DNA from: Candidatus Regiella endosymbiont of Tuberolachnus salignus
Lineage (GTDB): Bacteria > Pseudomonadota > Gammaproteobacteria > Enterobacterales > Enterobacteriaceae
Length of the DNA stretch: 64,000 nt
Direction: 5' to 3'
Assembly: GCF_964020115.1 (NCBI RefSeq)
Contig: NZ_OZ026542.1
Span: 2,559,436 to 2,623,435 of the forward strand
Numbering within the stretch: position 1 is the stretch's first letter; the number at the start of each line of letters is the position of its first letter. Below are positions 44,070 to 54,076 of this stretch, piece after piece. The notes under the pieces are model-generated. The model made no database searches, was not told the origin of the DNA, and saw only the letters and a list, made by a program, of their open reading frames with translations. The translations under genes and the position numbers were made by a program.

Positions 44070-44387
44070 CTATTTCAGCGCCCACTGATCAATCCTCACC
44101 ACCAATTCTTCTCCACAACGTACTAGATTGCCAGAGCCAACCTGTTGTCCATCTAATCGGATGCCGACTTCGCCATAGCAGGCACTTTTACAGGCTAATG
44201 TCTGCCCCACGCTAAGCGCTTTAATATCTTCTATTTTCATGTCGAGGCGACCGATTTCCATTACCAAGGTTTTTTTCAACGCATCCAAGGAAACCGAATG
44301 TAAATTTTCCACCGCGGATCCGGCAGTAGTATCCGTATCCAAGTGCAGTAATTCATCAATATCCTGATTAATGTTTTGTATTGTCAT
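44070..44387 (-). CDS. Probable short SsaQ form from internal start
   Basis: ATG 44387 (MTIQNINQD), inside ssaQ, is preceded by GAGGA at good spacing. It would yield a 105-residue C-terminal protein holding the whole SpoA domain. Salmonella SsaQ and several SctQ relatives are known to produce such a short form by internal initiation, and it partners the full-length protein. The position here fits. Confidence 0.6.
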   Translation of the reverse strand: MTIQNINQDIDELLHLDTDTTAGSAVENLHSVSLDALKKTLVMEIGRLDMKIEDIKALSVGQTLACKSACYGEVGIRLDGQQVGSGNLVRCGEELVVRIDQWALK

Positions 44388-45041
44388 TTGGTTTTCCTCG
44401 CTTAACCTGATGTAAAACTGCGGCTCACCCAGCTGCCACAACCAACAGCAGTTATTTTCTAGATCGGCGGCGGCACACACACGTAGCCCATCGCCCACCT
44501 TTATCGTGCGTAATTGCGTCAAAGACAAACGACACCAACCGGCGACTAATCCACATTGATAGCTTAATGATTGTGATTTAGATCCTGATGAAGATGGCTG
44601 ATCGCTAGGCCAATCGGTGAAAATTTTATGTAATTTCATCAGCGGCCAGTCAAACAATACCGCATTAAATTGCTGGTTTTCTAAGCTAAATGTGCATACC
44701 ACTGCCCATTGTTTCAAGAGGTCGTATGGGCGGGATAGCTGGTTGCTGACGACCAATAATGGCAATACGCGCTGGAGAGAAGAAAGCAGCCAATGAGACA
44801 TGCCAACCAATAAATCGTTGTTTAAACAGTTGGGATCGGAGACAGCAAGTACAGATTCAAGCCAGCTTGCCCATTCTTGTTCAGATAACCAAATGCCACA
44901 GTTAACGCCCTCGATGCTGACTGGCAAACAGACACCCTTCCCTTCCATCATCTTAAAGGTTGTAGTGACTGCCCCTTGCGTGCGTCCATTGCCTATTAAT
45001 GCACTTAATTCCTTCAATTCAGGGGACAGTGTCAACAGCAT
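44070..45041 (-). CDS. ssaQ: Type III secretion C-ring (sorting platform) protein (SsaQ/SctQ)
   Basis: 323 residues (SsaQ 322) with a C-terminal SpoA domain: LVMEIGRLDMKIEDIKALSVGQTLACKS, CYGEVGIRLDGQQVGSGNLV, ending VRIDQWALK. It builds the cytoplasmic platform that sorts substrates. ATG 45041 has a textbook GGAGGT six bases upstream and overlaps ssaP; the frame upstream to the GTG at 45059 is ignored. Confidence 0.9.
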   Translation of the reverse strand: MLLTLSPELKELSALIGNGRTQGAVTTTFKMMEGKGVCLPVSIEGVNCGIWLSEQEWASWLESVLAVSDPNCLNNDLLVGMSHWLLSSLQRVLPLLVVSNQLSRPYDLLKQWAVVCTFSLENQQFNAVLFDWPLMKLHKIFTDWPSDQPSSSGSKSQSLSYQCGLVAGWCRLSLTQLRTIKVGDGLRVCAAADLENNCCWLWQLGEPQFYIRLSEENQMTIQNINQDIDELLHLDTDTTAGSAVENLHSVSLDALKKTLVMEIGRLDMKIEDIKALSVGQTLACKSACYGEVGIRLDGQQVGSGNLVRCGEELVVRIDQWALK

Positions 45042-45405
45042 CAATGACCTCCAACTCACAAGGAATGCCGAGCTGTATCAAGCTACGCTGCCAACGTTTT
45101 TTAACACTTAAGACACGTTTTTTTGTTTTATTATTAGGGCAAAAAAGCTGTAACAGAATTCCATTTCCCCTCAGATGAACACGAATAAGTGTTCCATTGA
45201 GTACCCCTGAAGTAATGCGGTAATTCGCCCATTGCTCCGCTGGTAACAATTCGCTCTGAGTCGCGTTTTTCTTCACCAATTTAGGACATGAATCTAAACG
45301 TAAATGACGCAAAAAACGTTCTCGCTTTCGAGAGCCATCCTCTGTTTGATTATTACCGATGCTTTGCCATAAGGGTATGGCTCCTTCAATATCGACTCGA
45401 CTCAT
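45019..45405 (-). CDS. ssaP: Type III secretion needle-length/substrate-switch protein (SsaP/SctP)
   Basis: 128 residues (SsaP 124). Sequence is weakly conserved, as in all SctP proteins, but NYRITSGVLNGTLIRVHLRGNGILLQL and the end RSLIQLGIPCELEVIDA follow the SsaP pattern, and the place between ssaO and ssaQ is exact. Overlaps both neighbours. Expected to interact with SctU to stop needle growth. Confidence 0.8.
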   Translation of the reverse strand: MSRVDIEGAIPLWQSIGNNQTEDGSRKRERFLRHLRLDSCPKLVKKNATQSELLPAEQWANYRITSGVLNGTLIRVHLRGNGILLQLFCPNNKTKKRVLSVKKRWQRSLIQLGIPCELEVIDAVDTVP

Positions 45406-45754
45406 CTTTAATCAGTATCCGTAGTTTTTCCTGTTCCAGCAGATTACGCTGTAATAATGTTCGAAGCGCTTCTACTTTAATTGCAAGCTGCTTATTTTCT
45501 TCAAGATATTGAGTAATTTGCGCCTGTTGGCTACGTTCTTGTTGATAAATTAAATGCAGCTGATTTTTTTGTTCACTGAATTCCCTCGGTGCTAACAAAC
45601 CACACCATTGGGTCAGCTCTCGCAGTTGCTGACATAAATTTTGACGTTCAGTCCGCGAACTTTCTATTCGCGCCTCCAGTTCAAGCTGCTCATTACAATG
45701 CTCGGCAATGCTACGACGTAAACTTTGCTCCCTTCGTGCGCGTATCGTTAACAA
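45386..45754 (-). CDS. ssaO: Type III secretion stalk protein (SsaO/SctO)
   Basis: Coiled-coil stalk linking the ATPase to the export gate. About 122 residues (SsaO 125), heptad-like with many E/Q/R: TIRARREQSLRRSI aligns with the SsaO start IIARREKQL. No ATG exists in the frame; TTG 45754 is the closest start to the family N-terminus, with TTG 45817 (inside ssaN) as the alternative. The start is the least certain of the locus. Confidence 0.75.
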   Translation of the reverse strand: MLTIRARREQSLRRSIAEHCNEQLELEARIESSRTERQNLCQQLRELTQWCGLLAPREFSEQKNQLHLIYQQERSQQAQITQYLEENKQLAIKVEALRTLLQRNLLEQEKLRILIKDESSRY

Positions 45755-45765
45755 ACGGTTTAAAG

Positions 45766-47091
45766 TTAGGATCCCAGCACTTGTGCTAGCTGACTTAGTG
45801 TTTTTTCCAGATCGCAACGCTCATGTCTCCCCTGTTGCAAAAATGCACAAACGGCAGGGTAACGTTTTAATGCTTCATCGGCCTCCGGATCTTGGCCGGT
45901 TTTATATTCCCCTACTCTGACCAATAATTCGATTTCTTGATAACGCGCTTGTATTAAACGTAATTTTTGCGCCAATGCCATATGTTTGGCTGAAACCACC
46001 TGCGGCATAATTCGGCTAACACTGGCGGCAATATCAATCGCAGGATAATGTCCAGCGCCGGCAAGTTGTCGCGATAAAACGATGTGACCATCCAATAGTG
46101 AGCGTACTTCGTCGGCCACGGGTTCGTTCATATCATCGCCTTCAACCAGTACCGTGTAAAATGCCGTGATACTCCCGCGAGCACTGTTGCCTGTTCTTTC
46201 TAATAAACGCGGCATCGCCGCAAATACGCTAGGGGGAAAACTGCCCGCCGCCGGGGCTTCACCGGCCGCCAAACCGATTTCACGTGCCGCTCTAGCATAA
46301 CGTGTTAGTGAATCTACCATCAGCAACACTTTCAACCCTCGCTCGCGAAAATATTCAGCAATGGTGGTACCAGTGTAAACGCCTTTTAATCTTTCTAACG
46401 CCGGGCGATCAGAAGTGGCAACCACAACGACCGTACGAGTACGTGCCTCAGGGGTCAAAACTTGCTCGAGAAATTCTCGCACTTCCCGTCCTCGCTCCCC
46501 GATCAGCGCTAACACCATGACATCGGCGTCACTGTTTTCACACAACATACTCAGCAAGGTACTTTTTCCGACTCCCGCGGCGGCAAAAATACCAATGCGC
46601 TGCCCTTCGCCACAGCACAACATGGCATCTATTGAGCGAATACCAGTAATAAACGGTTTTTCTATCGGCTTACGGGTTAATGGATCAGGGGGAGAATTAT
46701 CTAGCTCACGCCAATGCCCCTTTAATGAAGGACCGTCATCTATCGGTTGTCCTAGACCATCGAGAATGCGGCCTTTTAGCCTTGATCCGACGGCCACTCG
46801 ATGCGCATGTTTTAAAGGTGACACGCTTTGGCCACTACTTAATCCATCGGAAGAAGAAAAAGGTGACAATAATGCCACTTGCTGTTCGATAGCGACCACT
46901 TCAGCCAATGTGCCAACAGGCTCTATGCGACAAAGCTCCCCCATGCTGACACCAGGTAAACTCGCGCGCAGCAATGTGGGGCCAACATCCATTATTGAGC
47001 CGCTGTAATTAAGGCCGGTGGGCGGCGCGGTTGTAAAGCACAATCGCTGCTGTAAACTGGCGCTCAGTTGCTTAATATCAGGTAATTCCAT
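45766..47091 (-). CDS. ssaN: Type III secretion ATPase (SsaN/SctN)
   Basis: Hexameric ATPase that strips chaperones and unfolds substrates. 441 residues with Walker A ([15 protein letters not shown]), [15 protein letters not shown], Walker B ([18 protein letters not shown]) and [30 protein letters not shown] 47091 has GGAGAAGAG upstream inside the ssaV 3' end; overlap 14 bases. Confidence 0.95.
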   Translation of the reverse strand: MELPDIKQLSASLQQRLCFTTAPPTGLNYSGSIMDVGPTLLRASLPGVSMGELCRIEPVGTLAEVVAIEQQVALLSPFSSSDGLSSGQSVSPLKHAHRVAVGSRLKGRILDGLGQPIDDGPSLKGHWRELDNSPPDPLTRKPIEKPFITGIRSIDAMLCCGEGQRIGIFAAAGVGKSTLLSMLCENSDADVMVLALIGERGREVREFLEQVLTPEARTRTVVVVATSDRPALERLKGVYTGTTIAEYFRERGLKVLLMVDSLTRYARAAREIGLAAGEAPAAGSFPPSVFAAMPRLLERTGNSARGSITAFYTVLVEGDDMNEPVADEVRSLLDGHIVLSRQLAGAGHYPAIDIAASVSRIMPQVVSAKHMALAQKLRLIQARYQEIELLVRVGEYKTGQDPEADEALKRYPAVCAFLQQGRHERCDLEKTLSQLAQVLGS

Positions 47092-49132
47092 CCAGCTCTT
47101 CTCCAATCAGCTCGACCATACCGACAACTTTAATATTAATTTCATCCCCCAATTCTTGCCAGGACAGCACGGGCTGAGCAAACATCTCATGTTCGATAAT
47201 TTTGCGTAAAAAACGACGCACATCAACAGAAGTTAGCAACACTGCGCCATCATGCTCTGCAATGGCCGTTTTGATTTTCGTTAAAATCAAACGTGATTGT
47301 GGAGGGTCAAGTGATGAATAAGTCCCCGCTGAGGTCTGGCGGATAGATTCACGGATAAGGTTTTCTACCCCTTCACCAATGCGTAATGCGGACAACCAGT
47401 TGTTGCCCTTACCAAAGCGAAAGCATAAATGACGGCGCAGCGCAATGCGCACGTACTCGGTTAACATGATGACGTCTTTTTCTTTTGGCGCCCATTCCAC
47501 CAGCGCACCAAAAATAGTACGTAAATCGCGAATGGAGATACCTTCTTCTACTAAGCGTCTTAAAATTTCAGTTATTTTTCCCACCGGCATCTGGCGTTGC
47601 AATTCTTTCACTAATTCGGCGTAACGTCCTTCCATCGCATCCATTAAGTAACGTGTTTCTTGTACGCCAATAAATTCTGAAGTATGTCGTTCCAATACCC
47701 GTTTTAAACAGGAAATAATACGCTGACGTCCCTCGGCACAAGGGAGACCCAAGGTGATTGCACGTTCTTTTTGTGCTGCCTGGATCCAATGCAATGCACC
47801 CATATTATGCGGCAGCATGTCAGTCCGTGATTCCAATTGCGCACTGGACTCCTGTAGCAGTAAATCATCATGTGGTAACACTAATGTCAGTACCGGCTCT
47901 TGATAAACACGAATCGATATGCTGTTATTTTCCAAAGCGGGATCACAACGAACAACCACTTCAGGCAGTGGAACGCCGAGGTATTCAAAACGTTGCCAAC
48001 GTAGTCCATCTACTTCCCGTTTTAGATCATCGTGATAGAGATTAGTGGCGCAATACAACATCAGGGGTACCGCACCTGGTGTCATCTCTGCGCCCTCTTT
48101 ATAATCTGACGCTGCACCGTCCACACCCAGTATATTGCCTGGACGACGTTTTTTGCGATAAATCAAAAATGCTGGCATGGCAATAAGCGCTGCCAACCCG
48201 GCAAAATCAATAAAAGGAAAGCCTGGTAATAACGCAAACATCAGCAGCAAACCCGCCGCCATCCACAAGGCTTCAGGCTGTCGAACCACTTGACTGGCTA
48301 AATCTCTCGCTAAACTCTGTTTTTCTTCCGCCGGAACCCGCGTCACAATAATCCCTGCCGTAATGGAAATCAGTAATGAAGGGATTTGCGCCGCTAGCCC
48401 ATCACCGACAGACAGCACCGCATAAATTTGTACCGCTTCCCCTGCTGACATTTCATGCTGAAACACACCAATGATGGCAATACCACCAATAATATTGACC
48501 AGGATCACGATGATCCCGGCGATGGCGTCACCTTTAACAAATTTCATCGCCCCGTCCATGGCACCAAACAGACGGCTTTCTTTTTGCACACGAGCACGTT
48601 GACGGCCGGCTTCAGCCGCATCGATAACACCGGCGCGTAAATCACCGTCAATACTCATTTGTTTACCCGGCATGCCATCAAGCGAGAAGCGTGCACTGAC
48701 TTCTGCTACTCGTTCAGAGCCTTTGGTGATCACAATAAATTGCACGACAGTGATAATGGTGAAAATGATCAAACCGACAGCAAGATTTCCGCCTACAACA
48801 AATTGACCAAACGCCTCAACAATTTCTCCGGCATCATGTTGTAGTAATACTAACCGACTGGTACTAATGGTTAATGCTAGTCGATATAAAGTCGTGATCA
48901 GCAGTAATGAGGGAAAAACGGAAAAATCCAAAGGATCACGTAAATAAATAGCGATCATCAGTAAGGTGACAGAAAGCGCCAAGTTAATCACAATCAACAC
49001 ATCAACCAGGGCAGTCGGTAACGGCAGGATCATCATGAAAATGGCGACTAATAACATAATGGCCAAAAATATATCTTGCCGATCTGCTAGTAGCGTTAGC
49101 GCACGTTTAACGGGCTCAAGCATCATGACCAT
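47078..49132 (-). CDS. ssaV: Type III secretion major export apparatus protein (SsaV/SctV)
   Basis: 684 residues (SsaV 681): eight-helix membrane domain with the family signature [35 protein letters not shown] and [12 protein letters not shown]-type sequence, then the cytoplasmic nonamer-ring domain ([16 protein letters not shown]). Three in-frame ATGs lie at 49132, 49126 and 49123; I give the first. Overlaps ssaM. Confidence 0.95.
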   Translation of the reverse strand: MVMMLEPVKRALTLLADRQDIFLAIMLLVAIFMMILPLPTALVDVLIVINLALSVTLLMIAIYLRDPLDFSVFPSLLLITTLYRLALTISTSRLVLLQHDAGEIVEAFGQFVVGGNLAVGLIIFTIITVVQFIVITKGSERVAEVSARFSLDGMPGKQMSIDGDLRAGVIDAAEAGRQRARVQKESRLFGAMDGAMKFVKGDAIAGIIVILVNIIGGIAIIGVFQHEMSAGEAVQIYAVLSVGDGLAAQIPSLLISITAGIIVTRVPAEEKQSLARDLASQVVRQPEALWMAAGLLLMFALLPGFPFIDFAGLAALIAMPAFLIYRKKRRPGNILGVDGAASDYKEGAEMTPGAVPLMLYCATNLYHDDLKREVDGLRWQRFEYLGVPLPEVVVRCDPALENNSISIRVYQEPVLTLVLPHDDLLLQESSAQLESRTDMLPHNMGALHWIQAAQKERAITLGLPCAEGRQRIISCLKRVLERHTSEFIGVQETRYLMDAMEGRYAELVKELQRQMPVGKITEILRRLVEEGISIRDLRTIFGALVEWAPKEKDVIMLTEYVRIALRRHLCFRFGKGNNWLSALRIGEGVENLIRESIRQTSAGTYSSLDPPQSRLILTKIKTAIAEHDGAVLLTSVDVRRFLRKIIEHEMFAQPVLSWQELGDEINIKVVGMVELIGEELDGIT

Positions 49133-49494
49133 TCGCCTTCGAGAGTTTTAAGTAATGCATATTGTTGCTTATAAATTTGATACCAAAATTCAGCGCCTGA
49201 CGCGGTATGAGGACAGCAACTTACCATGATGCCAATACTGAGCAGATAGATGCGCTGCGGAATACCGTAAAACCGTTCAAGGCGCCAACGTTGTTGCAGG
49301 GTGCGTAATTCTTCTAGGTTTGCCTGCGGATTTAAACGCCCGGTGGTGAGCAATATTCTCTGTTGATGAACCTCAACAAACACCGCTCTTTGACCAATGC
49401 GCCATTCCATACAGGGTTTAACTTCGGTATAGGGCAATTCTGCGAAACGAAAAAATAACTGCAAATTACGAACCACCACTAGATCCATGTCCAT
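49123..49494 (-). CDS. ssaM: SsaM-like type III secretion gatekeeper partner
   Basis: 123 residues (SsaM 122) beginning [54 protein letters not shown] tracks the Salmonella protein. SsaM works with SsaL (and SpiC) to hold back effectors until translocators are exported. Overlaps ssaV by 10 bases. Confidence 0.88.
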   Translation of the reverse strand: MDMDLVVVRNLQLFFRFAELPYTEVKPCMEWRIGQRAVFVEVHQQRILLTTGRLNPQANLEELRTLQQRWRLERFYGIPQRIYLLSIGIMVSCCPHTASGAEFWYQIYKQQYALLKTLEGEWS

Positions 49495-49513
49495 TATTGT
49501 TGATGCTCCGTTT

Positions 49514-49545
49514 TAAGAGCCTGTAAATCTTTTGTGCTCGCTTAG
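49514..49545. repeat. Family 2 fragment between ssaL and ssaM
   Basis: AAGAGCCTGTAAATCTTTTG followed by TGCTCGCT, one terminus of a family 2 element, in the 62-base gap between two genes that are otherwise tightly packed. Confidence 0.6.
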
Positions 49546-49556
49546 GTCACACCCAT

Positions 49557-50534
49557 TTAAGGATAATAATTCAGCAAAATTTCTAATATCTGCTCACGTT
49601 GCTCATCGTCATTAAAATGAGCAGCAGGCATCAATTTAAACAACTCATGCAAACGCAGGAGAAAATTAGGTTGTTGCTGTGGAGATAAATGCTGCAAATT
49701 AGCTAATCGATGTTGTAAACATTCTTTAAATAACCAGGGTTGTCCGACAATAGCTAACACTTCTTGCAAAACAATGTCGCCCTCTAACCCGCAGGCGTCA
49801 CCAACATGCTTACAATGATCTTCCAATCCAAGAAACAAGAGTAATCGACGTAGTTGACTCAATATCGCTGCCAATCGATGACCCCGTTTAGTGGTAGGCT
49901 GGGTACTCATATCGAATGCTAATGCACGCAACAAGACCAAAACCTTACGTTTACGATCTTTCCAATGGCTAACACGTTTAAACCATTTATCGAGCGATTG
50001 CTTTTCTTCCTCATCAATACTTTGTTGAAACAAGTGTTTCACTGCACGCAATGAATCGGCATTAAGAGAGCCAAACTCTAATAGCCCAAACAGTTCAACT
50101 TCCCAACCGGCTTCTTCCATCAACTCAGATAATTCTTGCAACAAGGTTTTACGTTGCGCGGGATCATTCCAATATTGCCGTAAAAACGCGCCGACCTGTA
50201 ACATTTTTGCCGCGCGCGCCAATTCGCTATCTTGGTTAGGAAGCGGAGATGACAGTAAGTTTTTCCCCTCACTATGCCCCGCCATATGTTCAATAATTTT
50301 GAGAAATTCTCGCTGTCTACAGGCGTCACGACGTGTCTTTTTGGTCTGTTGATCGTCTTGCACTTTTGATCCAAACAGAAGCCCGATATCGTCTTGAGTA
50401 TCTTGCAACGACAGGGCTGCCTCCGCTTCTTTCATTGCTGAAGTCGGGGGTTGAATTGCCGTCCCTACTGAATGAGCAAATTCAGAGGGCGACGAACCTG
50501 TAGAATGAGTAGGATTGATCGGTTGAGTCGTCAT
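49557..50534 (-). CDS. ssaL: Type III secretion gatekeeper (SsaL/SctW)
   Basis: 325 residues (SsaL 338), YopN/MxiC-like all-helical. A long low-complexity N-terminus (PINPTHSTGSSPSEF) is followed by REFLKIIEHMAGHSEGKNLL and helical repeats. It controls the order translocators then effectors. The ATG follows the stop of the preceding gene directly (TAAATG). Assignment leans on gene order plus length. Confidence 0.82.
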   Translation of the reverse strand: MTTQPINPTHSTGSSPSEFAHSVGTAIQPPTSAMKEAEAALSLQDTQDDIGLLFGSKVQDDQQTKKTRRDACRQREFLKIIEHMAGHSEGKNLLSSPLPNQDSELARAAKMLQVGAFLRQYWNDPAQRKTLLQELSELMEEAGWEVELFGLLEFGSLNADSLRAVKHLFQQSIDEEEKQSLDKWFKRVSHWKDRKRKVLVLLRALAFDMSTQPTTKRGHRLAAILSQLRRLLLFLGLEDHCKHVGDACGLEGDIVLQEVLAIVGQPWLFKECLQHRLANLQHLSPQQQPNFLLRLHELFKLMPAAHFNDDEQREQILEILLNYYP

Positions 50535-51173
50535 TTAATGTTCATCCGGTAATATTGCAGAAGATTCATGCAACCATGCAAGCAATTGGGATAAATGATC
50601 ACTCAGTGATATTTTTAATGAAAGCAACGGAGAGGCTAAAACAGCCTGATCAACCTCCAAGCTGGCATCCGCTTGTAGCGTCAGCCGATCCCCCAGTGCT
50701 TTTGTCAACGAGTCAATTTGCTGAGGATGTACCCTTAGTGTGATCAAACCCTGCTGTGCCATTTCTTCTACTTGGTCAGTTAAGCGCGCGAGCAAAATTT
50801 TGTCGACGGACTGCTGACCCGCCCAAGATTGTATCACCGAGGTGAGCGCTTGCATGATACGACTACGCACTTGCTCTACCAACCGGATATCGAGCTGTTC
50901 AGCTTCTACCAACCAATTAACATGTTGTTGTAAAACTTTTTTTTCCATTTCAGCCCGCGCCAACTGCATCGTCTCTGTTGCCTGTTGTTGTGCAGCCGCC
51001 AATAATGCGGTTTTTTCTTTTTCTGCTTGTTGCAAAATTAATTGCGCGCGGGCGTGTGCTTGTGCTTCTATTTCCATGCCACTGTCTATTTTTTTTACTG
51101 TCTCGGCAGGAATATAAAGCCCAAGCGGTAAAACATAATCTCGCTTTGCTATCTCAATATGAAAAACATTCAC
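50535..51173 (-). CDS. ssaK: Type III secretion ATPase regulator/stator (SsaK/SctL)
   Basis: 212 residues, FliH/YscL-like. Long glutamine/alanine-rich helix (AHARAQLILQQAEKEKTALL), then VNWLVEAEQLDIRLVEQVRSR, WAGQQSVDKILLARL and LITLRVHPQQID as in SsaK. GTG 51173 has GGAG upstream and overlaps the previous stop (GTGA); the frame to 51392 is not used. Confidence 0.85.
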   Translation of the reverse strand: MNVFHIEIAKRDYVLPLGLYIPAETVKKIDSGMEIEAQAHARAQLILQQAEKEKTALLAAAQQQATETMQLARAEMEKKVLQQHVNWLVEAEQLDIRLVEQVRSRIMQALTSVIQSWAGQQSVDKILLARLTDQVEEMAQQGLITLRVHPQQIDSLTKALGDRLTLQADASLEVDQAVLASPLLSLKISLSDHLSQLLAWLHESSAILPDEH

Positions 51174-51769
51174 AATAAACGCTCCAGCCTGGCTAACCAG
51201 AGATCGGCCGAGGGTAACCATATTGCTCGTGGTAAAGGCGGTAATAAAATGGATAACGCTTGCCAAGTAATTGCTGCTGAACTGGTTGCATGCAAAATAC
51301 CTCGACCTAGTTGTAATGCGATAGAGGGTAATATTTCTGGGCTCAATATCGCCGCGCGTTCGCCCGGACAACCAATACCAAGAAGTTGGCACACATCCTC
51401 ATCATTGAGTATAGGATACAGCGCTTGCCGATAGTGACGGATGCGTAAATAATCACTACATCTTAGACTCACCAGTCCCAATGCCATACAAACCGCATCT
51501 AACCTGGGCTCTAGCGCCATTTGTGCTTTTTGTTTATTCGTCAACACCGCCGGCAGCGGTTGTTTTGGAAATCCGCGCCAGTCAATTAACTGACGATTTA
51601 AAATATTATCCAGCGTCTGGCAATCACCATAATGATATTTTTCACTACGCAATCCCATTTTCATCAGCCATGAAGGGTGAGCAAAACGGGCAGGCTGCCA
51701 CGCGAGCTGATGTAGTCGCACTATTTTTTCATCAATAGAATTATCAGGCGTTTGGTATTTAGCCAGCAT
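51170..51769 (-). CDS. Type III secretion sorting-platform adaptor (SctK-like)
   Basis: 199 residues in the place of the unnamed SPI-2 gene between ssaJ and ssaK. YscK/OrgA-like proteins link the ring to SctL/SctQ. Sequence is weakly conserved; FAHPSWLMKMGL and LGIGCPGERAAILSPEILPS are suggestive. Call rests mainly on position and size. Confidence 0.7.
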   Translation of the reverse strand: MLAKYQTPDNSIDEKIVRLHQLAWQPARFAHPSWLMKMGLRSEKYHYGDCQTLDNILNRQLIDWRGFPKQPLPAVLTNKQKAQMALEPRLDAVCMALGLVSLRCSDYLRIRHYRQALYPILNDEDVCQLLGIGCPGERAAILSPEILPSIALQLGRGILHATSSAAITWQALSILLPPLPRAIWLPSADLWLARLERLL

Positions 51770-51781
51770 GATAAAATACCA

Positions 51782-52513
51782 TCATTTACGTAAATACTTA
51801 GTCCAACCGAAAAATATCAAAGCAATAATCAACAGGCCGAGCACAGCGAATATGCTTTGAACCATTGTCGCGTTGGCTAATAACCATTGTAGATTCCATG
51901 CATGTGTTGATTTAGCGGGTGTAGTCTGTGCACTAAAACGAAAATTCGCCGGTTGGATCAACACACTGATTTTTTCATAAGCAATACCGGGAACCGCATC
52001 CTGCACTAAGCTTTTTATTTGTGGGCTATAGCTGGCTAAATTGACCTCAGGAGAAAATTTGATAAACACCGAGGCGGAACTGGGTACACTGACTTTTCCA
52101 TCGGTTGGCGCTACCATTGCAATAGTGACATCAGCATGGATCACACCATCCATATGGCTCAACATACTCTCTAATTGCTGCTCTTTCAGGTAGATCATTT
52201 TGGCCTGTTCTTGAACCGGAGAAGTAACTAACTGATTAGAAGGGAACAGCTGATCCACCGTGGCATAACTTTTTCGTGGAAAACCATTTTGGCGCAGTAA
52301 TTCAACCGCATTGATAAAGTGATCGCGCTCCACTTTCAGCCCCACTTTTCCACCTTTTTCTGACTCTTTATTGGCACTGATATTATGCAACATCAGCAAA
52401 GCCAACATCTCATTCGCTTCACCTTCGGCTAAACCGTTGTACAAATCAACCTTGCAGCCGGCCAGTGATAACACAATCCATAAAATCACTAAACCACGTT
52501 GCATTATTTTCAT
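51782..52513 (-). CDS. ssaJ: Type III secretion inner-ring lipoprotein (SsaJ/SctJ)
   Basis: 243 residues (SsaJ 249): lipobox LSLAGC at about residue 20, ring-building motifs DLYNGLAEGEANEMLALLMLHNI, KSYATVDQLFPSNQLVTSP, LSHMDGVIHADVTI and SVFIKFSPEVNL, and a C-terminal membrane helix (IFAVLGLLIIALIFFGW) near 220-237. Overlaps ssaI by 4 bases. Confidence 0.93.
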   Translation of the reverse strand: MKIMQRGLVILWIVLSLAGCKVDLYNGLAEGEANEMLALLMLHNISANKESEKGGKVGLKVERDHFINAVELLRQNGFPRKSYATVDQLFPSNQLVTSPVQEQAKMIYLKEQQLESMLSHMDGVIHADVTIAMVAPTDGKVSVPSSASVFIKFSPEVNLASYSPQIKSLVQDAVPGIAYEKISVLIQPANFRFSAQTTPAKSTHAWNLQWLLANATMVQSIFAVLGLLIIALIFFGWTKYLRK

Positions 52514-52806
52514 CCCATTTTGGTGGTCAATGTATTTATCCCACCTAAGACTTTATTGGAAAAACCCGTTGCCAGCTCTACAATGACACCTACCCGCGCC
52601 AGGTTAGCTGCATCTGCTAATACTTCCTGAGTGCCTAGTTGTATCGAGTTAGCTGAAGCTTCTGGGGCTTCCGACACTTTCTTAGGATACAGCATTTTAT
52701 TGAACACGTTTCTATTTACTGCTGTATCATTAGCATCTGGAATAAATCTCGTCAGTCCAGCGATGCTAGAAAGTGCAGCGAGACCACTTATAGGATCAAT
52801 AGCCAT
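52510..52806 (-). CDS. ssaI: Type III secretion inner rod protein (SsaI/SctI)
   Basis: 98 residues (SsaI 82), starting MAIDPISGLAALSS. Helical C-terminus VIVELATGFSNKVLGGINTL resembles rod/needle ends. ATG 52806 chosen over the upstream in-frame start at 52815. Sits between ssaH and ssaJ. Confidence 0.8.
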   Translation of the reverse strand: MAIDPISGLAALSSIAGLTRFIPDANDTAVNRNVFNKMLYPKKVSEAPEASANSIQLGTQEVLADAANLARVGVIVELATGFSNKVLGGINTLTTKMG

Positions 52807-52873
52807 TATCATCACTCCATATGAATACTGTTTTTTTAGGATTAATTCAATCTAAACTCTGGCTTGACATGCT

Positions 52874-53137
52874 CTAAGAGGATGATGCAGATTCGAATAA
52901 CTGGCGCAGTGCCAAAGCATCGGGTTCCTGACTCTTTTCTAACAGCTGTAAGGCTTGCTCAGATTCACCCAAACCAAACAACAGTATCGCCTGGCATGAC
53001 AAACGCACTTCAGCATCTGGCACCAAAAAAGGCAGCGCCTCTAAGATAATCCTCACTTCTTTGTGTAAGCCATGGTTAACCCCGGCCATTGCGGCTTCAA
53101 CAATCAATTGTCGACAGGATTGGGTCAATAGTGTCAT
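52874..53137 (-). CDS. ssaH: Needle-subunit co-chaperone (SsaH/SctG)
   Basis: 87 residues (SsaH 75). MAGVNHGLHKEVRIILEALPFL and VRLSCQAILLFGLGESEQALQLL align with SsaH. TPR-like; with an SsaE-type partner it would keep the needle protein soluble. No ssaE is found in the window. Confidence 0.82.
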   Translation of the reverse strand: MTLLTQSCRQLIVEAAMAGVNHGLHKEVRIILEALPFLVPDAEVRLSCQAILLFGLGESEQALQLLEKSQEPDALALRQLFESASSS

Positions 53138-53148
53138 TACTTATCTTC

Positions 53149-53370
53149 TTAGGCTGCAATCTTACTAATGATCGATCTCAGCAGATCACGGTACAATTTG
53201 ATCATCGAACTGGTAAACTCGGTTATCGTCACCATTTCTTTCGTATACTTCTGCATTAGTATTTGCTGTTGCGGGTCGGAAAGATCCTTCAGATTCGTTA
53301 TTTCATTTTTCACTCGCTGCATGCTGACATTACTTGCGTTTATTAATGGAACAAAGATATCTGTTGTCAT
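53149..53370 (-). CDS. ssaG: Type III secretion needle protein (SsaG/SctF)
   Basis: 73 residues (SsaG 71). Two helices with a PxxP-like turn region (LSDPQQQ) and the C-terminal SSMIKLYRDLLRSIISKI that matches the SsaG end. First structural gene after the AraC-type regulator. Confidence 0.85.
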   Translation of the reverse strand: MTTDIFVPLINASNVSMQRVKNEITNLKDLSDPQQQILMQKYTKEMVTITEFTSSMIKLYRDLLRSIISKIAA

Positions 53371-53380
53371 CGATTTTCTC

Positions 53381-54076
53381 CTAATTCATCGCTGAACGTA
53401 TTTGTGAAGGACATTGCTGATAACGACGGCGAAAACTATCAGAAAAGTGGGCATGATTACTAAAACCACACTCCATCGCAATATCCGCTACCCGCAAATG
53501 GGTTGAAAGTAATAACTCACACCCTTTTTTTAAACGCTGATCGAGTAACCATTGTTTCACTGACATGCCAAATTTTTGATAAAAAAGAAAATTAAGCTTA
53601 CGTGTTGAAATGCCTAGCTCATCAGCGTAGCGCGAAACACTCCACGGATTAAGACTGTTCTGCTCAAAGAATTCTAGCAGCTCATTGTTAGTTCCGACGA
53701 TTAAATTGAGTAAATTTGCAAAATAAATATTTTCCAGGCCTAAACAATAAAGATAAAGAAAGCGTAGCGCTACGCCGCGTTTCATCTGCGTTAATTGTTC
53801 AGTCGCCTGTATAATATCTTCAGGAGCCGGTAGTATTTTACAAAAATCAACTACCACCTTCTGATTTGGTTGTATTGATTGTTCTGCTACCGATTGGTAA
53901 AGCGAAAGTAAATCAATCGGATAACAAAATACCGTGGTTAATGTACTACGACAAAAAGTGGATGCAATGGCATTCTCTTCTGCTACTACTAGATGACCTG
54001 CGGGTATCGCACTGCACTTATCACCACACCGTAAGGTACCGTCTTGCCGGAATAAAATAAATTGAATTGATTTCAT
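53381..54076 (-). CDS. AraC-family transcriptional regulator of the secretion locus
   Basis: 231 residues with a C-terminal pair of helix-turn-helix motifs (WSVSRYADELGISTRKLNFL, then VADIAMECGFSNHAHFSDSF). It sits 10 bases upstream of ssaG on the same strand, so it may be co-transcribed. SPI-2 of Salmonella is driven by SsrAB and has no AraC gene here; an embedded ExsA/MxiE/InvF-like regulator suggests different wiring. The ligand or partner is unknown. Confidence 0.88.
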   Translation of the reverse strand: MKSIQFILFRQDGTLRCGDKCSAIPAGHLVVAEENAIASTFCRSTLTTVFCYPIDLLSLYQSVAEQSIQPNQKVVVDFCKILPAPEDIIQATEQLTQMKRGVALRFLYLYCLGLENIYFANLLNLIVGTNNELLEFFEQNSLNPWSVSRYADELGISTRKLNFLFYQKFGMSVKQWLLDQRLKKGCELLLSTHLRVADIAMECGFSNHAHFSDSFRRRYQQCPSQIRSAMN

